64,000 nucleotides of DNA, taken from assembly GCA_014529385.2 (NCBI GenBank), contig CM043961.1:13645978-13709977 (forward strand). The letters run 5' to 3'. This DNA is from Adiantum capillus-veneris. Its lineage: Eukaryota; Streptophyta; Polypodiopsida; Polypodiales; Pteridaceae. The notes under the pieces were generated by a model. That model saw only the letters and a list, made by a program, of their open reading frames with translations, had not been told where the DNA came from and did not search any database. This document shows positions 1-9,716 of the stretch, piece after piece (position 1 is the stretch's first letter; every line of letters starts with the position of its first letter). The position numbers and the translations under genes are program-made.

Positions 1-1003
1 CATTGGAAGACTTAGGATTCCAAATATCTTGAGGACCTTTGTAACTCCTTTGTTGACTTTTCTTCGCTCTAGGTCTTGTTGAGTTCTTGAGATTGTAAGC
101 AGCAAGCTAACTCGGATACCATTTTTTAGAGCTCTCATTGTGGAAACATTTATTATTTTGATGAATCGAGATATTGTAACTCCTATTTTTTGGATAAACC
201 TTATAACTGATGAGCCAGGGCTACAAGCTTCTAGATGGTATCAACCTGTCTTTACCTAGCTTTAGTTAGAGCTCCTAGATCATTAGTTTTGACCACCAAA
301 AACCTTGGCTAAGGTATAAAAGCCAATTTTTGTAAGTTATTTTAAAAGTTTTTGGATAATAAAATACACAGCATGAGCTAATGACGCTCACTTCCCTCCT
401 TCTTGCGCTTCCTACTCCCTCCCCGATTGTCATATTACAGTTGTGTCTATTGCGTTGCAAATGCAGGTAAGAGCTCTATGCATTGACGTAAGCATTTCAC
501 AGTATTTTGTAGCATTTGGCACTGCCGATCCCCGGCCTAATTTCATCATAATTAGGAATTTAAGCTTCTAAATCAAAAACTAAGTATATGTGGATATTGG
601 GGCATCATTGCTAAGCATTTAAATGCATTCTAGATCGACAACAACTAGGTCAAAAATCCACTACTGTTAATAATCGTGATTTTTGAACTTGAACTAAAGT
701 AGGATTTGAGACCATAAGCATATATGCTTAGGTCTTATAAATATGTCCTAGAAGTTTTGTTACGTTTGGATGTCATTTGATGCTATAACGGATGTGATTT
801 GTTTGCCGACGATGAGCGATTGGCTTTTGGTGATTTCAGTCATGAGTGTAGCCGCTGAGTTAGATGCAAGTTGTTTGTTGTTTTCCAAGAGATTGACAAC
901 TTCTTGCAGCCTCTATGCACTAATTGAGTCAGCTTCATCCCATGGATTGATAGTGGTTCTCGCTAAATCTACAATAGGAGTGAATTTAGACACCCGTCCC
1001 ACA
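1..1003 (+). repeat. 5' LTR of element A (3' part or all)
   Basis: The LTR end is set by CCCACA at 998-1003, followed by a 2-base TT spacer and the primer binding site at 1006, the same spacing as in element B. A TATA-like box lies at 736-743. No second copy exists in the window because the element is truncated, so the left border cannot be fixed. A half-palindrome TAATAATCGTGATT near 668 resembles the leader palindromes downstream. The ORF at 770-1042 crosses the PBS and is judged spurious. Confidence 0.6.
736..743 (+). promoter_or_regulatory. TATA-like box in the element A LTR
   Basis: TATAAATA about 270 bp before the LTR end, a plausible U3/R promoter position. Positional inference only. 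Confidence 0.35.
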
Positions 1004-1005
1004 TT

Positions 1006-1023
1006 TGGCGCCGCTACCGGGGA
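1006..1023 (+). other. Primer binding site of element A (tRNA-Asp type)
   Basis: TGGCGCCGCTACCGGGGA, two mismatches from the complement of the plant tRNA-Asp(GUC) 3' end, placed 2 nt after the LTR. It marks the start of minus-strand cDNA synthesis and fixes the plus orientation of element A. Element B has the exact version of the same site. Confidence 0.75.
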
Positions 1024-2632
1024 ACGAAGAGACCGAAACTAGGAAAAAATATGAGCGTCTTGTGAAGTTATCCTTTACTTCCTCTAAGATCTCCTAGAGT
1101 CAAAACTTTCTTTTAGAACCACATAGCTTAAGATTGTCGCTTTAGGATTGTAGGATTGTAGAACTAAATTAGGATTTTGAGAATGATTGATAGACAAGAC
1201 AAGTCTTAAGATCAATGCTCAGAAAACCATAAAAAACAAGAAAACGAGTGTTTGTGGACACTTTTCGCAACCCCATTGCATTAGAACCTAGGAGTAGGGT
1301 AAGTAGGATCCGAGGTGGATTTCAGAACATTGCTCTCTTCAAAAGGATCATTTGTGAGTTATTATTTGAAGCTCCAAAATTTTAGGACTACGGTTAGAAA
1401 TAGCACGAAAAGACTGCCAACCACTCAATCCCACTGGAGAGTATGCTTTAAAAGTTGTATGAACCAGTGGGTAAGCTCAAGGACACATTGAGGTAAAAAT
1501 TTCAAGAGTTTGCAAAAATTCAAATTATTTACTTTTTCTTGATATTTTAAGCCAAATTAAGTTTTAACTTGATTCATAAGCTTAAAATAGCTCATGAAAA
1601 GACTGTCCGAAAAGTGCAAAAAAATGTTCATTTTAGGCCTAAAGTAAATAATCATGATTATTTACTTTCAGCTCAAAACGACCAAGCTTGATATTAGTGG
1701 CTCATTGCATGTGTACAAACATCTTTTGTGAAGGACCATAGAATTTGGATCACCAAACTGACAAAAAACTGGGTAAAAACTTAAGTTTGTATTGACTTTC
1801 GGGAACTTGAGTGTAAATTGGAAAAAAAAATTCCAAACTCAATGAAGCTTGATTCATAGGCTTATATTGATGTGATAGACATGTGTACAGGCTCACTTGA
1901 CCAAAAAGATGCAAAAAGTTGCTAGAAGTAAATAATCACGATTATTTATATCTGCCCATTTTTCAACTTTTTTGACCAAGTTAGCAGACCACTAGCTTTA
2001 TCATGTTGTAATAAGCGCACAAACCAAATTTGGTAAGATTTGGATCATTGGATTGAAAATTGTGACCAAACTTGCAAAGTCAATCTGTGGACACAAAACT
2101 AATGACCATTTGAACAAATTTGGTCCAAACTTGATGAAACTTGGCTAGGGTGCTTAAGTTGAGGTGCTTAACAGATTTGTGTCAAGATTGGGACAAAAAC
2201 TTGCAAAAAAATAGATGGAGTAAATAATCGTGATTATTTACATCTGCTTCAACAATTGATAATCTTGCACATTTGAGTATACCACAAGGTCAAGCATATC
2301 AGTAGACCACACAAATCAATTTTGGTGAAATTTGGATCACAAAAGTGAGACTTAAGCCAGATTCTTGAAATCAGAGTCTACAGACACAAAACCGTTGCTA
2401 AACTTGAATAGATTTTGTCCAAACTTGTTGAAACTTGTCCATGGATCTGAACCAGCTATATACTTGGAAAATCAAGCCAAAAAGTGCAAAAAACTGACAA
2501 AAGTAAATAATCGCCATTATTTACTACTGCAACACAGAGACACCAATTTTGACTTTTGAACTTGTATAGTGTTAGACCAACATAATACAAGGCCACCGGG
2601 AAATTTTGGGTTCAATCGAATCCAAACTGGTA
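1024..2632 (+). repeat. Non-coding leader of element A with ~285-bp palindrome-bearing repeats
   Basis: No ORF of note. The sequence is a degenerate tandem array: blocks with ACACAAAAC, TTTGGTCCAAACTTG-like and GTAAATAATC...GATTATTTAC motifs recur. Palindromic cores lie at 1641-1668 (perfect 28 bp, half-site AAAGTAAATAATCA), 1929-1948, 2220-2241 and 2503-2524. Starts of the GTAAATAATC motif are 284, 292 and 283 bp apart. Element B inserted just after the fourth. The leader resumes at 21717-22161 without an evident further copy. Confidence 0.75.
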
Positions 2633-2637
2633 CATGT
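2633..2637. repeat. Target-site duplication of element B (left)
   Basis: CATGT, repeated at 21712-21716 immediately after the other LTR. Confidence 0.9.
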
Positions 2638-3261
2638 TGTTAAGGCGGTTACGCCGCTAGTGGAAGCTAAATAGCGAGAACTCAACCAACAACAGAATTT
2701 GTCAAACGAGGACGGAGCTTGACCCGCAGGCGCATGTAAACAACTAGGTGGGTGTCAAATCACCTACTCGACCTTCTAATGACAATCACTACTAAGGAAA
2801 TCAAATCTAAGTTCTAAAATACGCAAGTGACTGAAATCCGTACTACGAACGAATGCTATACGAAACAAGATCTAGAATCATTGAATCGATCTCAAACTCA
2901 AGGGGAAGTCTATACACTAGGTAAGAACAACACCCTAAAGACTTGAACTGCAAACTCAACCTATAACCACTCCGTGCGGTAAACGCGTATGAAGACAGGC
3001 CAAAATATACAGGTGACCGAAACTTGACCCCGATGGTACTAATGTGTAGCTCTACTTGTTGTGGTTCTATAGATATTCTGCACGCTCAATTCCGACACAC
3101 GAGTTGGAAGAAAACTCACACCGAAGCTCGTAGGAACTTACCACACATAGAAGCCGATAGCGCGCACTCTTGGTATCTGTGCGTAGCTCTCGCCGTTGCT
3201 AACACAATGGCAGTGTCGCTTCTCCAATGGCGGCTCCATAGCTCGCGTAGCAAGTAGATAA

Positions 3262-3316
<55 letters not shown>

Positions 3317-3600
3317 ACACAGTCACGGCGCTCAAAAACTCACTTTGATTAATAAAATCCCCCTTAGGTTACAAAAACTTTGGCTTATATACCTTAGCCT
3401 TGGAGGTGAGAACATCTCTAACTAATTACATCAGCAAGTGAAATTACTCAGGGATTACAAGCTGGAAACTCAATTGAGTCCCGTTACTTAATGAATGGCT
3501 CAAATCAAAATTAATGTCGGAAAGACATTTATTACAATCAATGGTTACAAAATGATGAGTGTGAGCAAAAATGTGGGTGTGATCCTCTGCTGGCTCAACA
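2638..3600 (-). repeat. 3' LTR of element B
   Basis: 963 bp, TG...CA ends. Its counterpart at 20707-21711 is 1005 bp, and the 42-bp difference equals the difference in (CT)n length (51 versus 93 bp). The sense-strand TATA motif GGTATATAAGCC lies at 3382-3393. Confidence 0.93.
3264..3314. repeat. (CT)n microsatellite inside the element B 3' LTR
   Basis: 51 bp of CT repeat (GA on the sense strand), downstream of the LTR TATA box and so in the predicted transcribed part of the LTR. Confidence 0.95.
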
Positions 3601-3615
3601 CTCCCCCCCCCCCCC
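3601..3615 (-). other. Polypurine tract of element B
   Basis: On the minus strand this is G13 then AG, directly before the 3' LTR. The position and purine content fit the plus-strand priming site. The G run may have grown by slippage. Confidence 0.75.
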
Positions 3616-3652
3616 GCGTTCATGTCGTCCCTGACATGACTTTTATGCTTGG

Positions 3653-4395
3653 TCAATAAAGTCCTGTCGTCTTGAGCATCTGCAAATGTGATTCGTATCG
3701 TAGGTTACCGACGGTCAAGGTTGGGCCGAATATTTTGCTTTCGTGGGTGAAAAAGCCGGTGTAGAAAGCTTCTTCGAATGTTTGCATGTGGAAGCTAGGC
3801 AAAAACATAATCCTTTGGTATAGGAGGTGTAACACTTTTGGAGAAGGCTGCAATGAAAGATCGTACATCATATCAGACATCGTGTCGGCCGTCGATAGTA
3901 GACTCGAGGTCGTGGCTTTATCTGGCGCGAACACTTCAATGCAAGCTAAGAGAGTCCTGCAGATTTTCTTGAGCATCTGACATGAAAGGTCAGGAGAGCC
4001 AGTAAAGAGCTTGATGGTGCCCGTTAGGGTTTTCACCATGTAGGCTTTACCTATTCTCTCTCCTGCCTTTGGTCCTGGCATCCTGGGATAATTAAGCCAA
4101 TTTGGCTTCTTTTCTGCAATCCTGCCATGCTCTTTCCAGATCTGACTCTTGGCACCGGGCAGAAGGTTGCATCCTCCCGGATCTCCTTTGGTGCCTCCAC
4201 CAAGTAGATGAGGTAGGCTGGGTATTTGTTCAGCCAACCTTTCCTCCATCTAGGTTGTGAATCTACTATCTTCTTTGATTGTTCCTCCTTTGTGATGTCG
4301 CCTTCATAAAGAGCGACATACTGCTCTCCTTCTAGTCTCTTTTTTGTCTTTAGCACTTCAAATTTCATCAAAGGGAAAGGCAGGCTGGGTTGCAT
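3653..4395 (-). pseudogene. Element B third downstream ORF, broken by a frameshift
   Basis: Two overlapping frames, 4395-4051 and 4249-3653, together cover about 245 codons between the coiled-coil ORF and the 3' LTR. The first starts MQPSLPFPLMKFEV just after the stop of the preceding ORF and contains QPRWRKGWLNKYP; the second runs through PNWLNYPRMPGP to FFTHESKIFG and ends near the LTR. The natural reading is one protein split by a frameshift around 4200. I recognise no domain. It could be the C-terminal part of the env-position protein. Confidence 0.5.
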
Positions 4396-4398
4396 CCA

Positions 4399-7035
4399 CT
4401 ATTCATGGAGCACTTTTGTGTCTAGTACCTGAAGTCTAATGGAGATTAGGAGTCTCCTCTCCCATTCCATTTCCGCCTTGGCACTCTCCTCTGCTGACTT
4501 TTCTATTTGGTCATGGAGCCTTTGTTCTTCTTCTTCAAAGATTCTTGAAGTCGAGGCCACCTCTTGAGCTGGGGCTGGATCTTCAATTGTGGTTGCCTCT
4601 CCAGTTTCTGGTAGCTCTATGGTTGCTCCACCTGATTCTTCGTGTGGTGTCTCTGTCTCTCTTCTTTGTTGCTCTTGTAGATCTTGGAGCTGTTTGCGGA
4701 GGGCCTCATTCTCTGTCCGTAGTGTTTGATTTTCTAATGTGAGCCTCTCCTCTGCGGCCAATGATCCCTCCGCAATGTGCAACCTTTGCACTTGCTCTAA
4801 TCTTAGCTCTCTTTGTAAGCTTCGGACCTGGTCTTCCAAAACTGGTACGATAGCTCCCTCTTGTTCGGTTCTTGCTCTGCTAGCTCTAGGGGTAGACCTG
4901 AGTCTAGTGATTGTTCTTTCTTGGAGCTCGACTCTTTCCCTTAGCTCAATGAGCTCATCCTTAGCCGCCTCCAACTCATCCTCTATCCGCTCCCTTGCTT
5001 CCTGTGCACTTGTTACTTCTCTTGAAGCCTCGGCTAGTTGGAGTATCAAGCCGTCTCTCTCGTTTTCCACGTCATAGAGTGATGCTTTATGACTTTCAGA
5101 TTCAGTCATAGCATTCTCTAAATTTCTTTGCAACTCCGCTTCCCTTTGTTTGGCTGTCTCAATCTCTACTTCCTTTGCCTTGGACCTTTCTTTTATCTTG
5201 CTGAGTAGTTCATGGACCATGTGCATGTCTTTTTCATCATCATCTGTCAACTCTAAAGATCTTTCTGCCACCACCTCCACTGGCTTTGGCTCTTCTAGTA
5301 TTTTCGGTTCGTCCAGTTTCTCTTCACTTTCTTTTTTACTCTTTGTCTTTTTCTCTGTCCCTCTCCGTTCATCTTGTTTTTGTAGGGTGATCCCATAAAC
5401 TGCCTCAAGGGCATCTTCTTCGGTGTATCCTATCTCTACCAGATCCTCATAATCATTTCTCTTTTGCTTAACTGGATCTATCTTCTTTTCTTTGGTCTCG
5501 GCTTCTGGCTTTTCCAAAACATCTGTGTCCACCTCTACTGTGGTCTCTTCCACAATTTTTTCCGTCTTCTTCGGGCTTGGTACATCAGTCATAGAGGGAT
5601 GTTTGTCCTCAGCTTCCTTGGCTTTCCCTTTGTCGGCTTGCCCATCTTTCTCTTGAGGCTTAGTAGACCCATCTACTTTCCTTTTCCCCTTGTCGTCCTT
5701 TTTCAGCTCAGCTTTTAATTGCTGTACCTCCTCTTCAGTGTATGGCTCGACAGGTTGCTGCTCCAAAATAGCCTCTGACTCCTCATAAGCTTTAATATAT
5801 TGATCGTATTGATCAATGTGTGGCCTGGCTGAGCTAGTTCCGACTTTAGTGGGGTCTGGCACCCACTTTTCTTCAAAGTCACCCTTTAGAGCTCTTTCCG
5901 CTCTAAACTGCTCCACTAATCTTTCCATTCTTGCCGCTTTCTGACTTTTGGTTTGCTTGGGAGCAACCTTCTTCTTTACTTTCTTCTTAAGTGGCTCGTC
6001 CACATCCTCTTCAGGTTCTGAAACTACTTCTAGTTTCCGGCGTGCTCTTGTGGATGCCCTCTTGGATACTTCGGGCTGTTCTTCCTCCTCGTCGGCTTCT
6101 CTAAGCCACTCATTCTTGGAGGGAGCCTTTGGCCACTGATCTCTAGCTCCAATAGCTTCATAAGCTATTCTTGTCAGAATTTCCGCTCCTCCTATGTATT
6201 TTGGCTTCTCGTTGTGCATGGCAATTACTTGCTCGTGGATGTGTTGAGCGTAATTCACCTCTTTTGGCATATTGCTCTTTAATGCCCATGTGATGGTGGT
6301 CGCAATGGCATGGGGTGGTGTCGTATACTTTTGCGGTCTTTTACTGCAAACATGAAGAAATTGGTTGTACAGTCGGCAAAGGGTTGCAGCTCTTGGGTCC
6401 TTCATATCTCCATAGGTCGCATTCTGTTTCTTGGGCCCATAGACCTCTATGGCCTCCCTTCTTTCCCTGACCGAGCTCTCTTTGTTGTGCAACTTCAATG
6501 CATCTGCAATTAGCTGTGGAGTGATCTGTACTTCTACCTTCTCTCCATCCATGGCTGACAATGTGGCCTTTCCATCCTTTTGAATGGATGTTGCCAACTC
6601 GTACACTCTTCTTGTATCCACACCTGATGGTCTCAAGGTGAAGAAACTGTGCAAGTCTGCCCTTTCCAGGTACCTGCTGATGTCTTCTGACCTGCTATAA
6701 TCTACCAATTCCTGTGGGATCATCGGTACATCCACCACTTGCCCTTGAGGATCTCTGAAAGTCCCCTGGTAGATCTTTATTCCCTCTTTCTCCAATATTG
6801 CTTCCTCCACCCAAGTTTTGGTTGGCTTGAGGGTTTCTGCTGGAATGTCAAATGGTTCCGCTTCTGCAATAGCATCTTTGATTGTCGGTCTTTTTCTCTT
6901 CATTGCCGATGACTTGGTGGAATCCATGGATCCTGTAACTCCAATTTCAGAAGTTAGCGTCTTTTTAGTACTGAAAGCCGAAATGAAGCTTTTAACTATC
7001 CAAATGACTTGAAAATTGAAACATGAGCTATTCAT
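4399..7035 (-). CDS. Element B env-position ORF: 878-codon nuclear-type coiled-coil protein, function unknown
   Basis: One uninterrupted frame in a decaying element. M37 (codon at 6925-6927) is a better start than M1: it begins MDSTKSSAMKRKRP with a basic NLS-like run, and minus-strand TTACAG immediately upstream could be a splice acceptor, so a spliced subgenomic mRNA is possible. Residues about 65-310 look globular (LRPSGVDTRRVYELATSI; ITPQLIADALKLH) and loosely resemble the plant-transposon-protein domain of Athila/Tat ORFs. Residues 320-520 are charged and low complexity. Residues 528-547 (YEDLVEIGYTEEDALEAVYG) resemble a UBA core. Residues about 600-715 and 730-795 are long heptad coiled coil. 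No signal peptide or transmembrane segment is seen, so a true envelope is unlikely. Confidence 0.7.
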   Translation of the reverse strand: MNSSCFNFQVIWIVKSFISAFSTKKTLTSEIGVTGSMDSTKSSAMKRKRPTIKDAIAEAEPFDIPAETLKPTKTWVEEAILEKEGIKIYQGTFRDPQGQVVDVPMIPQELVDYSRSEDISRYLERADLHSFFTLRPSGVDTRRVYELATSIQKDGKATLSAMDGEKVEVQITPQLIADALKLHNKESSVRERREAIEVYGPKKQNATYGDMKDPRAATLCRLYNQFLHVCSKRPQKYTTPPHAIATTITWALKSNMPKEVNYAQHIHEQVIAMHNEKPKYIGGAEILTRIAYEAIGARDQWPKAPSKNEWLREADEEEEQPEVSKRASTRARRKLEVVSEPEEDVDEPLKKKVKKKVAPKQTKSQKAARMERLVEQFRAERALKGDFEEKWVPDPTKVGTSSARPHIDQYDQYIKAYEESEAILEQQPVEPYTEEEVQQLKAELKKDDKGKRKVDGSTKPQEKDGQADKGKAKEAEDKHPSMTDVPSPKKTEKIVEETTVEVDTDVLEKPEAETKEKKIDPVKQKRNDYEDLVEIGYTEEDALEAVYGITLQKQDERRGTEKKTKSKKESEEKLDEPKILEEPKPVEVVAERSLELTDDDEKDMHMVHELLSKIKERSKAKEVEIETAKQREAELQRNLENAMTESESHKASLYDVENERDGLILQLAEASREVTSAQEARERIEDELEAAKDELIELRERVELQERTITRLRSTPRASRARTEQEGAIVPVLEDQVRSLQRELRLEQVQRLHIAEGSLAAEERLTLENQTLRTENEALRKQLQDLQEQQRRETETPHEESGGATIELPETGEATTIEDPAPAQEVASTSRIFEEEEQRLHDQIEKSAEESAKAEMEWERRLLISIRLQVLDTKVLHE
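6904..6935 (-). promoter_or_regulatory. Possible splice acceptor before the 878-codon ORF
   Basis: Minus-strand sequence GGAGTTACAG/GATCCATGG puts an AG just before the preferred ATG of the env-position ORF. The pyrimidine tract is weak. Spliced expression of 3' ORFs is known for some plant Ty3/gypsy elements; here it is only inferred. Confidence 0.25.
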
Positions 7036-9716
7036 GGCCTAAGGATGCAAGGTAGGTGAAAAAATATGCAAAATGGGCTCAAAATCATGCTGGAGACATC
7101 ATACGCGTATGATGTCTTTTGTGTCAAAATGACTTCATATTGGTTGTGCTTGTAGCTGATAGTGTATACATGATTATCATATGCTTGGATTTGAGTTTGG
7201 ATCCCATTTGGTCAAGTTTTGGCCAATTTAGTCCAGTTCCGGCTCTTGGCAAAATTTTGAAAGGGAATTGGATTTTATGATCCAAATTGGATAAAACTTG
7301 GTGGTTCACTTTCAAATGGCATGTAGATCACTTCTGTTTGGTGGTTGAAGCCATGAGGTGCCAAAATCACATAATGAGACGTCATACGCGTATGATGTCT
7401 TTTAGTGTATTTTTGGACCAAATTTCTCTATAAGCTTGGATTTGGCTTTAGATAGGCTTATTCAGTGGATTTATGAAGTTTGGATAGATTTTGGGCTAAA
7501 AATGGCTCTGGAGACATCATACGCGTATGATGTCTTTTTCATCAATTTTGCATGGGATTGGTTCTGTGGACTCCCCATGTACTAGTGAAGGACCGTTCCT
7601 ACTCAAATCTTGGTTTGGACTTGAGTATGTTGGATTTGGGCCAAAAATAGGCTTTAGGTGAAGGATTTTTCCTCAATTGGGCTAATGGGGTGATCCTCTT
7701 GACCAAATGGTTCCAAATTTCATATGTAGCATGTATTAGATATATATAATGGATGTATGATGACAAATGAGCATTTTTGGCTCTTTAAGTGCAAATAGAC
7801 ATCATACGCGTATGATGTCTTTTGTGTCAAAATGGTGCTTTTTGGTTCCAGATAGCTTGTAGATGTGTTTAACAACAATCCTACAAAGTTTCAATGAGTT
7901 TGGAGTTATTTTGACAAAATTAGGACCAAAAATCAATTTTATCGCCTACTTTGCGTCTTTTTGGTTTTCCTTGGGTTTTCTAACTCCAATTCTCATGATA
8001 CTTGGTTCATAGGATGTGATTAACATGTGGAATGAGGCTATGCACTCAAATGTTGAAATGGATGTGAAATTCATGTTGTGAGACATCATAAGCGTATGAT
8101 GTCTTTTCTTGAAATGTTGGTCTTTTTGTGCAAAGAATGCTTTGTGCTAGTGCCCTAAGCCCTGCTAACTAGTTTTCAACTTAAAAAGTCATCAGTTTAG
8201 CTAAAAAGCCCCCTTATAGGCTGTCTTTTTGCCTTGGAGTTGAATTTCTTCAACTTTTCTTCTCGAGAGTTGCATTTCCAGCTCATTGGATATGTTGTGA
8301 AGCCATCTATTTGGTTGAACTTGACTTTGGCTCCCCGTTCTCCATCTTTCTCCCTTTGGTTGCCCGAAAGCGTCTTTTTCACCATCGGTAAGTGAATCAG
8401 CTTTCTTTTGGGTTTTGCTTGCAAACATAAGTCATCGATAGTTACTTGAAGCTGCTTGTGAAGTTTCATTTCATTCGGTCGTCAATTTCAGCCGTTATGC
8501 CAAAATGACGCTTTGTGTGTCCGCAGCCAAATCGGTTGTTCTGACCTACTTTTTGTGATTCAAACTTGGAGATATTCTATGGTTTCATTGTCCTTGATGT
8601 GGTTGAACTTCCTGTGAAGTTTCGTGTTGTTTCGACAACTTTTTCCTGTTTGCCTCTTGCAGGCTCTGTTGACTTAGGGTTTTTCCAGTCGTTCTTTCTC
8701 GAGCTTTGAGTGTTAGAAACCCATCTTCTATACTAGGGTAACCCACCTATAAGTTCTTGCAAGGTTTGGTTAGGCGGTTGTGCCACTACCTAGCATTCTA
8801 CCCCATTCCCCGTCTGCTCTTGTTTCTTGGTTTTGGTCAGTTTTCGCGACAAAAGTTAATGATAAGCATCAAAAGCTTATGGCAACGAGTCTACCTCTCA
8901 TGTTTGGTGTCCTCTGAGCTCTCGTGGAAGTCGTAGAAGGTCGTAGAAGATTTGTGCTCCTGTGGCTCTCTGCTCTTCTCCAAGAAGGTAATAGTGTGAA
9001 TGAGCTTGAAAGTGATGTAAAAAATACTTGACTTCGGACTTCCCGGTTCACTTGCCACCAAATTTGTCATGTGCTCCTATCTCGTTGTGAGATGCGCTTT
9101 AGGATCTGAAATTTCCCAAATCGGACTCCGTTTGACCTGTTTTCTTAGAATTCCGTCCAGTTGCCAAAATTCTGCCGTTTCGGACTTTCCGCAACTTTTT
9201 CAGAATTGTACCCAATTTTTACCATGGGTTGCCCTTGTCATTAGGACCATCACCGTCTATTCTTTTCTTTTTTCCGATCTCATTTCACCTGCTTTTTTCT
9301 TATTTTTCTTTTACTCTTATTAAGAAAATCATAAAAAATAAAGGAAAATAGCAAATTGAAGCCAAAAAATTCCATACATACACAATAAATAGCTGGTAAC
9401 CCTGTGTATATGAATATACACTTATTTGTGATTTTTGGACTTGGATTACCACTTTTTAGCTCCAAAAACACTCTTATTTAGTGATATTTACACGTCTAGA
9501 GACCCAAATTCATCATTTGATCTCTTCTTGTTGCAAAACAAGGTATATAAGGGCATAAATATTATCAATATCCGCAATCAAACATAAAAATTACAAAATC
9601 ATGTAAGACACTGCCCTTGTAATATAATTTTTGTTTTTCTTTGTTTTTTGTCGCTTGTAGCTGCTTTGTAGCTCCTGTATACCTTCCCCCCTCCTAGTCT
9701 AAGTCCTCCCGGACGA
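7036..9716 (-). repeat. Element B 3' non-coding region with five long palindromes
   Basis: 2.7 kb without a credible gene between the 878-codon ORF and the second retropepsin ORF. It holds palindromes made of AGACATCATACG plus its reverse complement at 7094-7117, 7377-7400 (one mismatch), 7512-7535, 7797-7820 and 8081-8104 (one mismatch). Start spacings are 283, 135, 285 and 284 bp, so one period is split. The rest (8105-9716) is AT-rich single-copy-looking sequence. Tandem repeats in the 3' region are known for Tat/Ogre elements. Confidence 0.8.

Noticed and set aside
770-1042. 90-codon plus-strand ORF
   Set aside because: It crosses the LTR end and PBS of element A and has no domain.
3024-3335. 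ORFs at 3024-3257 and 3138-3335 (and copies at 21093-21446)
   Set aside because: They lie inside the element B LTRs and recur in both because the LTRs are repeats; one is mostly GA repeat.
4545-6513. Plus-strand ORFs antisense to the 878-codon ORF
   Set aside because: Shadow frames, with Ser/Leu-rich composition produced by the coding strand.
4399-7035. True viral envelope protein
   Set aside because: No signal peptide, transmembrane segment or Cys-rich ectodomain; it is charged and coiled coil.
7094-8104. Palindromes as rho-independent-type terminators or attachment sites
   Set aside because: Eukaryotic context, no U-run logic, multiple copies inside one element.
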